A stretch of DNA of 64,000 bases from Hyphomonas oceanitis SCH89. GTDB taxonomy: Bacteria > Pseudomonadota > Alphaproteobacteria > Caulobacterales > Hyphomonadaceae. Positions 34,696-43,331 of this stretch are shown piece after piece (the first letter of the stretch is position 1; every line of letters begins with the position of its first letter). The DNA is taken from assembly GCF_000685295.1 (NCBI RefSeq), contig NZ_ARYL01000004.1, positions 120,688 through 184,687 on the forward strand. The letters run 5' to 3'. A model generated the notes under the pieces. The model searched no databases. It had not been told where the DNA came from and saw only the letters and a program-made list of their open reading frames with translations. The translations under genes were made by a program, and so were the position numbers.

Positions 34696-34713
34696 TAGTT
34701 TCATATGTAACTA
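34696..34713. promoter_or_regulatory. Palindromic operator between hppD and the MarR gene
   Basis: TAGTTTCATATGTAACTA is a near-perfect 18-bp palindrome (one mismatched pair). It lies 29 bp upstream of hppD and 41 bp upstream of the divergent MarR gene. It matches the sequence at 28176-28193 at 14 of 18 positions. Confidence 0.75.
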
Positions 34714-34753
34714 ATTTGCACAGCCGTGGCAAGTGTGAAAGTGGAATGGATTG

Positions 34754-35221
34754 ATGCCTGACGCCCCCTCGAAACCCTCCCTACGGCTGAGCCAGTTCCT
34801 GCCTTACCGGCTGTCGGTACTATCCAACACCGTGTCGCGAAACATAGCGGACCTCTATGACCGTGAGTTCGGCATTTCGATCTGGCAATGGCGGGTGATG
34901 GCCGTACTGGGCGAGAATTCGGGCATTACGGCCACCGAGATCGGCCAGGTTACGGCCATGGACAAGGTGGCCGTCAGCCGCGCCGTCTCCGGCCTGCTCG
35001 ACAGCGGCCATATTGCGCGCAGGGCCTCGAAAGAGGATGCGCGCCGGGCGATCCTGACACTCACGGCCAAGGGTAAGGAAGTCTATGACCAGATTGTCCC
35101 GATTGCGCTGGGCGCCGAGCGTGATCTTGTGGAAAGCCTGAGCCCGGACGAGCAAGCCCAGCTGGCAGCATTGATGGAGAAGCTCGCCCGCGCGGCCGAG
35201 CCGGATCGCCCACTCTGGTAG
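34754..35221 (+). CDS. MarR family regulator of tyrosine catabolism
   Basis: The 155-aa protein is a full-length MarR: LSVLSNTVSRNIADLYDREFGISIWQWRVMAVLGENSGITATEIGQVTAMDKVAVSRAVSGLLDSGHIAR, then the wing ASKEDARRAILTLT. MarR proteins divergent from hppD (HpdR/HmgR-like) commonly repress tyrosine degradation and respond to pathway intermediates. The palindrome between this gene and hppD and its copy at the aminotransferase define the predicted local regulon. Confidence 0.88.
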   Translation: MPDAPSKPSLRLSQFLPYRLSVLSNTVSRNIADLYDREFGISIWQWRVMAVLGENSGITATEIGQVTAMDKVAVSRAVSGLLDSGHIARRASKEDARRAILTLTAKGKEVYDQIVPIALGAERDLVESLSPDEQAQLAALMEKLARAAEPDRPLW

Positions 35222-35224
35222 GCG

Positions 35225-37036
35225 CTAGCTGAGCGGCCAGAACAACGGGATGACGAACATCGAGACCACGAACATGAGTATGTTCAGCGGGAGCCCCACC
35301 TTGACGAAATCCATGAACTTGTAGCCGCCTGCCGTGTAGACCAGCGTATTGGTCTGATAGCCGATGGGCGTCGCGAAACTGGCACTGGCGGCAAACATTA
35401 CGGCCACCACAAATGGGCGCGGGTCGATGCCGAGATGCGTACCGAAGCCGATAGCGATAGGCGTGAGCAGCACAGCGGCGGCATTATTGCTGATGAATTC
35501 GGTCAGCGCGGTCGTCACCAGGTAGATCATGGCGAGCAAAGTCAGTGGACCAAGGCTGCCCATCGGTCCTGCGACAAGATCAATCACGAGCTGGACGGCG
35601 CCGGTCTTCTCCATCGCCTGCCCCAAAGCGAGCATGCCAAATATCAGCATGAGAATGTCCCAGCGGATGGCCTGATAGGCTTCCTGATGGTCGAGACAGC
35701 CGAGTGCGACGACAGCGGTCGCCCCGATGATTGCAAGCGCCGCAATCGGCAGGACTTCAAAAGCGGCCAGTCCCATGACCAGGAGCAGCGCAATGACCGC
35801 TATGCCCGCCTTGTCCCGGCGTACGGACCGGTCGCTGGTGGCCGTCAGGTTATTGAGAGCCCCATCCTCGAACATCTGGCGCATGCCCGCCGCTGGCCCC
35901 TCGACCAGGACCGTATCGCCAACATCAAGGCGCATCTCGCCAAGCTGGTCCGCCATGTTCTCGCCGCGCCGGTGCACGGCCATGATGTAGACGCCATAAA
36001 GCCGGGCAAGGCCAAGGCCGAGCAGGCGCCGGCCAATGAGGCGCGACTGCGGGCCGATCACGCCCTCGGCGATGATCACTTCGCTCGCCTGCACTGGCTC
36101 GAACGCCGTGCCTTCCTGGGCATCCGCCCCGATGGCCACATGGCCGAGTTCCTTGAGGCTGAGCATTTCGGACACAGGCGAGCGCAGGACGATCCGGTCG
36201 CCGCCGCGCAGGATCAGCTTGCCGAGTGAGGCCTTCAGCGACACGCCCTCACGCAGCACGTCGATGATCGAAAAGCCGCGCTGGGGCGAGAAACCCGTCT
36301 CGGAAAGGGGCCGTCCGATCAGCACGGAGTCGATGGGGATCAGGATCTGCGCAATGAAACGACGCTCTTTCTGGTCGGGCAGCATGCCAGCCAGCGTGTC
36401 GCGCTTGGGCAGCAACCACCAGCCAACCAGGACAAAATAGGTCATGCCCGCAAGGGCCAGCAATGATCCGGCAGCCGTGATCTCGAACATGCCGAATGGT
36501 TTGAGCCCGCCAGACTGTGCCACGCCGTCAACCAGCAGGTTGGTGGACGTGCCGATCAGAGTGGTGGTGCCGCCGAATATGGAGGCAAAGGAGAGCGGGA
36601 TCAGCAGCTTGGACGGCGATATCTTCAGCGACTTGGCAAGCCGGATCGCAACGGGAATCAATACGACGACAACAGGCGTGTTGTTGATGAAGGCCGACAG
36701 GAAGATCACCGCCACCATCATAACGAGAATGGCAAGAATGGGCGACCAGCCATGCGTTGCCAGCGTCACCCATCGCCCGGCCTGATCAATCACGCCAGTG
36801 CGATCGAGCGCGGCCGACATTACGAACATGGCGGCGATGGTCAGCGGCGCGGCATTCGAGAAGACACCCAGCGTTTCCTTGACGCTCATGATGCCGGTCA
36901 GCATCAGCGCTCCCATGGCCAAAAGCGCAATCACGTCTGCAGGAAGCGATTCCCGTACGAAACCGAAAAATACGACAGTCACGAGGAACAGGACGATCGC
37001 GATCTGTACGGGGGACGAGGCCAAAAACTCGACCAT
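35225..37036 (-). CDS. SLC13-family permease with two RCK_C domains
   Basis: The 603-aa protein has two halves of membrane helices around a soluble centre. The helix-break motifs FINNTPVVVVLIPVA and TEFISNNAAAVLLTPIA are the twin SNT-like signatures of DASS/SLC13 carriers. The centre (about 226-390) holds two TrkA-C/RCK_C domains (FIAQILIPIDSVLIG...LRGGDRIVL and EVIIAEGVIGPQSRLIG...LDVGDTVLVEG). Such proteins carry sodium-coupled dicarboxylates, sulfate or similar anions. The substrate is not decidable. It converges on the MarR gene with a 3-bp gap and may be unrelated to tyrosine use. Confidence 0.85.
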   Translation of the reverse strand: MVEFLASSPVQIAIVLFLVTVVFFGFVRESLPADVIALLAMGALMLTGIMSVKETLGVFSNAAPLTIAAMFVMSAALDRTGVIDQAGRWVTLATHGWSPILAILVMMVAVIFLSAFINNTPVVVVLIPVAIRLAKSLKISPSKLLIPLSFASIFGGTTTLIGTSTNLLVDGVAQSGGLKPFGMFEITAAGSLLALAGMTYFVLVGWWLLPKRDTLAGMLPDQKERRFIAQILIPIDSVLIGRPLSETGFSPQRGFSIIDVLREGVSLKASLGKLILRGGDRIVLRSPVSEMLSLKELGHVAIGADAQEGTAFEPVQASEVIIAEGVIGPQSRLIGRRLLGLGLARLYGVYIMAVHRRGENMADQLGEMRLDVGDTVLVEGPAAGMRQMFEDGALNNLTATSDRSVRRDKAGIAVIALLLVMGLAAFEVLPIAALAIIGATAVVALGCLDHQEAYQAIRWDILMLIFGMLALGQAMEKTGAVQLVIDLVAGPMGSLGPLTLLAMIYLVTTALTEFISNNAAAVLLTPIAIGFGTHLGIDPRPFVVAVMFAASASFATPIGYQTNTLVYTAGGYKFMDFVKVGLPLNILMFVVSMFVIPLFWPLS

Positions 37037-37146
37037 GCGGATGAACTCCAGAATTCTGGAGCGATTAGACCTGAAGCCACGATCTGCGCAACGGCTCTTG
37101 CGTGTTCACTGCGCAAACGACGATACAGATTTTCTAATCGATGAGC

Positions 37147-38127
37147 CTAGCTGACCCGTCGGCGACGAGCGTAGAGCGAGCGCGCCACAGGACCATCTTC
37201 CTCGACTGTGAAGCCTTCCACGAGTCGCGCGATGAACGCCGATAGCTGGTCACGCACCTCATAGGGCGCTTCCATTGGCAGGAAGTGCGATGTGCCGCGC
37301 ACCTGTTTCATCATCAGGTTGGGGTGCATCTGGATGAGCTGGGCGCGCACCTTTCCGCTGATGACGGAATCGGAATTCGGCCGCAGGATCGTGATCGGGA
37401 TCTTCTTCTTGCGCACCTTGCGCATGGCGCCCCAGGGACGATTACGCTGTGCGGCAAAGGTCGCCGCTTCCCATTTCGGTTCGCACAGCAGGCGCCATTC
37501 CTGTTCTGCGTTGGCAGCTTCGGCATGATCAACGCGGTCAACACCATCCAGCAGGTAATCGGCCAGGAAGGGCTCGCGCCAGCTGCTGAAGGCGCCCCGG
37601 CCCGTATAGGAATCCAGCGCATCGCGGAACGATTTGAACACGGGTTTGCGCTTGCGCGCCCGCTTGGCCATGCCGTTGCGCGCAATCAGCATCGAGATCG
37701 GCGGGAAGACGTGGTTCCAGAAATAGACTTTGCGCGAGAGGATGACCGGATCGACCAGAACGAGGCCTTTGACAAGGTCAGGCCGCTTGCCTGCCACCAT
37801 CAGTGCGACGCACCCGCCCATGGAATGACCGCCGAGGACAACGCCGTGTGGCGCCTCTTTTTCCAGCCACTCGATGACGTCGTCGCGAAAACGGCTCCAG
37901 GATCTCAGGCTACGCGGTTTGGCGGGCAGCGTGCTACGGCCATGACCACGCATATCGAGCGCCGCAATGCGGGCCCGCAGGCCAAGCGGCGCAAGTAGGG
38001 ACTGGTAAGTCATGGCATTGAAGCCGGTCGCGTGAAGCCACACAGCCGCATAGGGCTTTATCGGGTCCCCGAACTCGATGCCGGCCAGTTCGCCGCCAGA
38101 TTTCAACTCACTCTTAATTCTGCGCAT
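37147..38127 (-). CDS. Alpha/beta hydrolase
   Basis: The 326-aa protein has the order WLHATGF (oxyanion region), LDMRGHGRS, nucleophile S102 in GGHSMGG, an acid in LRPNSDSVIS and a final His in RGTSHFLPM. The lid region is basic (AKRARKRKPVFKSFRD). It has no signal peptide. Its start overlaps the DUF4197 gene stop by one base. The substrate is unknown. Confidence 0.85.
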   Translation of the reverse strand: MRRIKSELKSGGELAGIEFGDPIKPYAAVWLHATGFNAMTYQSLLAPLGLRARIAALDMRGHGRSTLPAKPRSLRSWSRFRDDVIEWLEKEAPHGVVLGGHSMGGCVALMVAGKRPDLVKGLVLVDPVILSRKVYFWNHVFPPISMLIARNGMAKRARKRKPVFKSFRDALDSYTGRGAFSSWREPFLADYLLDGVDRVDHAEAANAEQEWRLLCEPKWEAATFAAQRNRPWGAMRKVRKKKIPITILRPNSDSVISGKVRAQLIQMHPNLMMKQVRGTSHFLPMEAPYEVRDQLSAFIARLVEGFTVEEDGPVARSLYARRRRVS

Positions 38128-38864
38128 CAGGCGCGGTTCCCGAATACGCGGCGCAGAATTTCGCTGGTACGAGCCAAAGGATTTTCCCGGATTTTCTTTT
38201 CCTCTTCCGCCACATAAAGGAAGATTCCGTCAAGACCGAGACCCACCGCATGCTGCGTCAGATCGTTCTGCAAACTGCCCGTGACACCGCCAAAGCCATA
38301 CTGGCCTGCAACCTGCTCCATTGAGGTAAAGGCGCCGGACTGGGCGAGCGTCTGTTTAACGTAGGGCGTGAAGGACTGGCGCAACTGTGATTCCGTACGG
38401 GAACGGAGATAATCCGTCGCAGCCGTGTCGCCGCCATTGAGAATCTGCAGGGCATCATTGATCGTTATGGATTTCACGGCGCCGAGGATAAGTGTCTTGG
38501 CCTCTGGCACGGCGGCCTCGGCAGCGCGGTTCATGCGCAACTCAAGATCATCAAGCGGTCCGCTGGCCCCAACGCGGGCCAGATTGATCTGGATGTCGCG
38601 ATAGGTCTTGGGCAGTGGGATGCGCACGCGCGGGTCGCCGAAATAACCGTTCGTCTTGCCGAGCTGCGAGGCCACGAGATTCGTGCCGACCGTTAGCGCT
38701 TCGCGCAGGCCCGCATCGATTTCTGCTTGCGTGAGGGCGCCCTGACCGGCCTGCGAGCCCATGATGTCGCCGAGAATCGCGCCGTAATCACCCGTCGCAC
38801 CGGTCGTCGCGCAGCCTGTTGGCAACAGCACCATCGCCAGCGCACTGAATGTCGCTAATCTCAT
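38127..38864 (-). CDS. DUF4197 lipoprotein
   Basis: The start MRLATFSALAMVLLPTGC at 38864 gives 245 aa with a lipoprotein-like signal (Cys18). The body matches DUF4197: LTQAEIDAGLREALTVGTNLVASQLGKTNGYFGDPRVRIPLP and, near the end, GLDGIFLYVAEEEKKIRENPLARTSEILRRVFG. The function is unknown. It is cotranscribed with the hydrolase. Confidence 0.85.
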   Translation of the reverse strand: MRLATFSALAMVLLPTGCATTGATGDYGAILGDIMGSQAGQGALTQAEIDAGLREALTVGTNLVASQLGKTNGYFGDPRVRIPLPKTYRDIQINLARVGASGPLDDLELRMNRAAEAAVPEAKTLILGAVKSITINDALQILNGGDTAATDYLRSRTESQLRQSFTPYVKQTLAQSGAFTSMEQVAGQYGFGGVTGSLQNDLTQHAVGLGLDGIFLYVAEEEKKIRENPLARTSEILRRVFGNRA

Positions 38865-38995
38865 CGCCCTCTCCTCAACTTGCCGCCCTGACCCCAAGCC
38901 GCGACCCTACAGGACCGCCCAAGTGAATAGAAGAGACAAGAACACCGCTGCGGCATCAAAGCGGGAGGTTACACTCTTGTCATCAGAAATGCATT

Positions 38996-39036
38996 GACCA
39001 CGAATGTAGTCCTCGCCTAAGACTACGGGTGTAGTC
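38996..39036. promoter_or_regulatory. Two BlaI-type operators upstream of the repressor gene
   Basis: GACCAC-GAAT-GTAGTC (38996-39011) and GACTAC-GGGT-GTAGTC (39021-39036) are two copies of the BlaI/MecI dyad (GACTACA-TGTAGTC type), 25 bp apart. The first overlaps a possible -35 (TTGACC). The position predicts autorepression of the blaI-M56 operon. Confidence 0.75.
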
Positions 39037-39057
39037 CATCTCGGGGAGAGAGCAGGA

Positions 39058-39420
39058 ATGAAAATATCGGCCGCAGAACTCGAAGTCCTGAGCGTGCTGT
39101 GGGAGCAACCCGGCATCGCGGCAAGCGATGTGCATGAGGCGCTCGCAAATGACAAGGACTGGACAAGCCGAACGGTCAAGACGCTGCTTTCGCGTCTCGT
39201 TGAAAAGGGCGCAGCCAGCACACAGGAAGACGGGCGCCGATATCTCTATTTCCCTGCGATTGACGAAGAATCCTACAAGGCCAAGGCAGCTGGCCAGTTC
39301 ATCGACCGGGTATTCTCCGGACGCGCTGCACCACTCGTTGCCTATCTGGCAGACAGCCGCGGCCTGACATCCCAGGATATCGAAGACCTGGAAAAACTTT
39401 TGGGGGACCTCAAGAAATGA
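39058..39420 (+). CDS. blaI: BlaI/MecI/CopY family repressor
   Basis: The 120-aa winged-helix protein has MKISAAELEVLSVLWEQPGIAASDVHEAL, recognition segment DWTSRTVKTLLSRLVEKGAAS and a C-terminal dimer region. In BlaI systems an M56 protease partner triggers cleavage of the repressor. Here the partner gene follows with a 4-base overlap (ATGA). No beta-lactamase or PBP gene is in the operon, so the regulon is unknown. The symbol is by family. Confidence 0.88.
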   Translation: MKISAAELEVLSVLWEQPGIAASDVHEALANDKDWTSRTVKTLLSRLVEKGAASTQEDGRRYLYFPAIDEESYKAKAAGQFIDRVFSGRAAPLVAYLADSRGLTSQDIEDLEKLLGDLKK

Positions 39421-41315
39421 TCACCGAATTTCTCACGCCTGATCCGAAATCCTTCCTGGAAATGGTTCTGGCCGTTTCCCTGCTGATCATTCTGGTTCTT
39501 TTTACCCGCAAGGCCATCGCCCGCGAATTCGGCCCGGGCCTCGCCTATGCGCTCTGGCTGCTGCCGCTGGCGCGCCTTGTCATGCCGCCGTTACCGACGG
39601 GCATGTCATGGGTCAGCCTTCTCGGTCTTGCGCCCGCGCTGCCGCTGACCGATGCAGCAACAGTCACAACATCAACGGCCACCCAAGTATTCGCTTCAAC
39701 TGGGGCGCAAAGCGGGACGATGGCCCCCATTTCCAATACGCTGGAACTCACGCCGGCTGCTCCTGTCACGGCGGATGCCAGTTTCCTGCCCGGCATGGGT
39801 ATGGCCGTCTCGATTATAACCGTCTTACTGGCGATTTGGTTGATCGGAGCGCTGGTTTCACTTGTTCGGAACAGCGCCGCACAGCACGACTTCATGAAAA
39901 TTGTCGCTCGCGAAAAGGTTCCAGCTTCACCACAACTGCAAGCGCTGGCCGATGATGTTGCCCGTCAGGTTGGCCTCAAGCGGACGCCGCAGATTGCCAC
40001 CAGCCTGATCTCGAATGGACCGCTCGTGACCGGACTCTTCCGCCCGATCGTATTGCTGCCCGCATGGTTCGAGACTGATTATGACCGGGTCCAGCAACGC
40101 GCCGCGCTTGCACACGAATTGACCCATGTGAAACGGGGCGATCTGTGGGCACTCCAAGTCGCCGAACTTTTTGTTGCATGCCTCTGGTTCAACCCATTGG
40201 CCTACATGGCCCGCAAGGCCTTCCGCACTGATCAGGAAGCCGCGTGTGACAGCGATGTCTTGCGCTGCGGCGCGGCCAGCCCGCATGCCTACGGCTCGAC
40301 CCTGCTGAAGGCTGTACGGATCTCCGTGCCGGAACGCCTGCCCATGGCAGCCAGCCTGCCGCTGACGCATTCCCTGAAAGAGCGTATGCGCCGCTTGGCC
40401 TATCCGGCCCCGACGAAGCGCCGCCGGTTGGCCGGCATGGGGCTCACCGCCCTGCTCGGTTCAGTCGCGCTTATTTCCACGGCGTCCGTGACGGCGACCG
40501 CCGGGGAAATGAAGGCAGAGCTGACGCGCAGTCTGAAGATCGACAACTCCACGCTGTTCATAAATGGCAAGAAGGTTGAAAACCGCCAGTTCGTCCTGTT
40601 GGGGGATCCGATCAAGACACCTGATCCGGCTATTGAGGCGGAGATTGCTGAACTCAACCATCGCATCAGCCTGGAAACCAGCAAGTTCGTTGTGCCAGAG
40701 GCCATGCCGCCTCTGCCGCCGATGCCTGTCATTCCACCTCAACCGCCTGTTCCGCCTGTCGCAGATGTGTCCGAACTGGACGGTGGCGCCGGCAACCATG
40801 CGTACTCTTCTCATGATGCCGAGAAGCTGGCGGCGGAAAATGAAGCCGCCTGGGATGCCTGGGAAGCAGAGTACGAAAGCAGCATGGCGCAATGGGAAGC
40901 GGAGGTCGATCACATCGTCTCCAAATGGGAAGACACCTACGGCGATGATTTTGAAAAAACCAATCTCATGATCGAAACCCGTATCGACGGCCTGACTGAC
41001 AGACTCGAAGCCAAGATCGAGGCGGCCTATGGCGACGGTCAGGCTGGGCGCGACGAACTGGTGACCAGCGCACTTGAGACGCTGGCGCTCTCCTGCCGCG
41101 ACGCGAATCTTGCCCCCGGCGAAACCCGCATCCTTGGCGCTACCGGCCCTGATGGCGACGACTTTCATGTCGCCTGTGTCGAAGGTGACGCAACCCGCCT
41201 GGAAGCTGCCGAAACGGTGGCCGCTATCACCAAGAGCGACCTGCTCTGCGACGATGAGAAAGCTTCGTTCAAAAAGCGGAAGACCAGCCACCGCACGATC
41301 GAGATCAACAAATAG
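39417..41315 (+). CDS. M56/BlaR1-like membrane metallopeptidase with unusual C-terminal region
   Basis: The 632-aa protein has N-terminal membrane helices and the zinc protease motif HELTH (233-237) in RAALAHELTHVKRGD. The downstream Glu region FRTDQEAACDSDVL is typical of M56. A further helix lies at about 341-362 (GLTALLGSVALISTASVTA). The outer part lacks the penicillin-binding domain of BlaR1. Instead it has a proline run (PPLPPMPVIPPQPPVPP) and a helical, Trp/Glu-rich segment (AWDAWEAEYESSMAQWEAEV). It probably senses an envelope signal and inactivates the BlaI-type repressor. Confidence 0.85.
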   Translation: MITEFLTPDPKSFLEMVLAVSLLIILVLFTRKAIAREFGPGLAYALWLLPLARLVMPPLPTGMSWVSLLGLAPALPLTDAATVTTSTATQVFASTGAQSGTMAPISNTLELTPAAPVTADASFLPGMGMAVSIITVLLAIWLIGALVSLVRNSAAQHDFMKIVAREKVPASPQLQALADDVARQVGLKRTPQIATSLISNGPLVTGLFRPIVLLPAWFETDYDRVQQRAALAHELTHVKRGDLWALQVAELFVACLWFNPLAYMARKAFRTDQEAACDSDVLRCGAASPHAYGSTLLKAVRISVPERLPMAASLPLTHSLKERMRRLAYPAPTKRRRLAGMGLTALLGSVALISTASVTATAGEMKAELTRSLKIDNSTLFINGKKVENRQFVLLGDPIKTPDPAIEAEIAELNHRISLETSKFVVPEAMPPLPPMPVIPPQPPVPPVADVSELDGGAGNHAYSSHDAEKLAAENEAAWDAWEAEYESSMAQWEAEVDHIVSKWEDTYGDDFEKTNLMIETRIDGLTDRLEAKIEAAYGDGQAGRDELVTSALETLALSCRDANLAPGETRILGATGPDGDDFHVACVEGDATRLEAAETVAAITKSDLLCDDEKASFKKRKTSHRTIEINK

Positions 41316-41348
41316 GCGTGGTAACCTCAACCTTTGCCAACGCTTTTC

Positions 41349-41384
41349 GGCCCCGGTGTTTCTCCGACACCGGGGCCCTTTTCT
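41349..41384 (+). terminator. Intrinsic terminator of the blaI-M56 operon
   Basis: A perfect 11-bp stem GGCCCCGGTGT-TTCTCCG-ACACCGGGGCC is followed by CTTTTCT, 34 bp after the stop. Confidence 0.82.
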
Positions 41385-41455
41385 GTTCAATGCCCTTTGC
41401 GCCCGTCTGACGCCGCCTTAGGGTGCGTCATGATCAGCCAGAACAGGACGCTGTA

Positions 41456-41902
41456 ATGATGAGAACCCGATTTGCCGCCATCTTGCTGGGCCTCGCAGGC
41501 CTCACGGCCTGCGCCTCGGTCGAGCCAAAGCCCTGCACGGCTGAATGGGTCGACTACAAGACCGACAAGGTGCTGAAGAAATTCGCGTCCAACAATCGCG
41601 GCATGATCAACGACCTGCGTCGCCTGCAGAATGCCGATGGCGATGTCGACCCGTTCGTGGCCATGCAGCTGCTTTCGAAGAAGAACCAGATCGAACGCTT
41701 TGCCGACACGTTCCAGACCATTGTAGTTCCAGAGCTGCAAGCTGCGGTCGACCAGTGCGGCGACGCGGAACTTATTCCTGCGTTCACCGAGTTCCTGCGC
41801 AATGAAGGCGTGGGCGACGCGACGCTTCAATGGGTTGGCCCGTTGATCGGATTGATGCAGGACATGCGCGAGCCACAAAACCAGCGACCAAACACGCTCT
41901 AG
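41456..41902 (+). CDS. Small lipoprotein of unknown function
   Basis: The ATG at 41456 (AGGAC upstream) gives 148 aa. The lipobox is LTAC (Cys19). The mature part (KPCTAEWVDYKTDKVLKKFASNNRGMINDLRRLQNADGDVDPFVAMQLLSKKNQIERFADTF) is helical with few conserved-looking residues. I do not recognise a family. It precedes kdsB by 11 bp and may share its transcript, which would fit an envelope role. Confidence 0.7.
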   Translation: MMRTRFAAILLGLAGLTACASVEPKPCTAEWVDYKTDKVLKKFASNNRGMINDLRRLQNADGDVDPFVAMQLLSKKNQIERFADTFQTIVVPELQAAVDQCGDAELIPAFTEFLRNEGVGDATLQWVGPLIGLMQDMREPQNQRPNTL

Positions 41903-41913
41903 GTAACGCCCGC

Positions 41914-42723
41914 ATGAAGACGCTCATTGTTGTCCCTGCCCGCTATGGCTCGACCCGTTTTCCGGGCAAGCCGCTGACACTGATTGCCGGCCAATCCATG
42001 GTCAGCCGCGTCGCCGCCATGGCCGCCAAGGCCGCTGCCGCGCTTGAAGACGCAGCGCATGTTGTCGCGACCGACGATGCGCGCATCGAGGCGCATTGCA
42101 AGGAACGCGACATTCCCGTCGTGCTGACCGACCCGGCCCTGCCATCGGGCAGCGACCGCGCTTTGGCCGCCGCAGATGCGCTGGGTGTCCTGCCGCAGGT
42201 CGTGGTCAATCTGCAAGGCGACTCGCCGTTCACGCCGCCCGCACACATCATCGCGGTGGCCGAAGCCGTACTGACATCGGGAACGGACGCCGCGACGCCC
42301 TATGTGCGCCTGACATGGGAGGCGCTGGATGACCTGCGCGCGCACAAGCTGGAGACGCCGTTTTCCGGCACCACGCTGACGCATGATACCGAGGGCCGCG
42401 CACTCTGGTTTTCGAAAATCATCCTGCCTGCCATGCGCAAGGAAGCGGCGCTGCGGGCCGCTGGGGACCTGTCACCGGTCTGTCGGCATATCGGCCTTTA
42501 TGCGTTTCGCTTTGAAGCTTTGCGGCGGTATGTGAGCCTGCCCGAAGGCCATTACGAGCAGTTGGAAGGGCTGGAACAACTGCGTCTTCTGGAGAATGGC
42601 ATGTCGATCCAGTGCGTTGAGGTTGCGCCCGATACGATTGCGATTCCGGGTATTGATACGCCGCAAGACGTTGCGCTGGCCGAACGGCTGATCCGCGACC
42701 ATGGCGACCCGGCGGGGGCGTAA
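41914..42723 (+). CDS. kdsB: 3-deoxy-manno-octulosonate cytidylyltransferase
   Basis: The start MKTLIVVPARYGSTRFPGKPL at 41914 gives 269 aa. The CTP-binding loop PARYGSTRFPGKPL, the NLQGDSPF motif and RHIGLYAFR are the CMP-Kdo synthetase signature. It activates Kdo for the lipid A core. GSDRALAAADAL replaces the common SGTDR segment with only minor change. A phosphatase-fold gene follows 5 bp later. Confidence 0.92.
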   Translation: MKTLIVVPARYGSTRFPGKPLTLIAGQSMVSRVAAMAAKAAAALEDAAHVVATDDARIEAHCKERDIPVVLTDPALPSGSDRALAAADALGVLPQVVVNLQGDSPFTPPAHIIAVAEAVLTSGTDAATPYVRLTWEALDDLRAHKLETPFSGTTLTHDTEGRALWFSKIILPAMRKEAALRAAGDLSPVCRHIGLYAFRFEALRRYVSLPEGHYEQLEGLEQLRLLENGMSIQCVEVAPDTIAIPGIDTPQDVALAERLIRDHGDPAGA

Positions 42724-42728
42724 GACCC

Positions 42729-43331
42729 TTGGCCCGCCTGATCATCCTGCGCCACGGCAATACGTTCGACAAGGGTGATACCCCGACCCGGGTCGGGGCG
42801 CGGACGGACCTTTCCCTGTCCGTTTCGGGGTACACGCAGGCCCATTCACTGGCCGCACATTTCCGCGATACGGCCTTCCGCGCCGCCTTCTGCTCCCCGC
42901 TGCTGCGGACGCGGCAGACGGCCCGTGCCGTGCTGGACGCCCGGCCGCACGCGCCCGCCTTGCGCATCCTGCCCTTCCTGACGGAAGTCGACTACGGACC
43001 GGACGAGAACCAGACGGAAGAGACGGTGATCGCGCGGATAGGCACCGAGGCCCTCGCAGCATGGGACCGTGACGCTACGCCGCCGCCCGGCTGGCAGGTT
43101 GACCCGGCCGCTTTGCGCGCCGCCTGGGCGAGCCTGCTGGAGCGCGCGGCAGAGTTGGATGCAGATGACACTGTGCTGATCGTGACCAGCAATGGCATCG
43201 CGCGCTTCCTGCCGGATGTCGTGGATGGCCAGCCAGAGGGTCTTGACCGGAAGCTGAAGACCGGCGCTTGGGGCGTTGTGGACGTCGGCCCGGACGGCAC
43301 GCGTATCGTCGACTGGAACCTGCGGCCTTAA
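42729..43331 (+). CDS. Histidine phosphatase (phosphoglycerate mutase-like)
   Basis: The 200-aa protein begins at a TTG (42729) directly after kdsB. The catalytic RHG motif is LILRHGNTFDKGD (His9), followed by FCSPLLRTRQTARAVL. The second half has an SNGIARFL segment where the usual SHG is found, so the second catalytic histidine is replaced by Asn. Activity may therefore be altered. Coupling with kdsB hints at an envelope-precursor role, but the substrate is unknown. The end overlaps the convergent kinase gene by 4 bases. Confidence 0.78.
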   Translation: MARLIILRHGNTFDKGDTPTRVGARTDLSLSVSGYTQAHSLAAHFRDTAFRAAFCSPLLRTRQTARAVLDARPHAPALRILPFLTEVDYGPDENQTEETVIARIGTEALAAWDRDATPPPGWQVDPAALRAAWASLLERAAELDADDTVLIVTSNGIARFLPDVVDGQPEGLDRKLKTGAWGVVDVGPDGTRIVDWNLRP

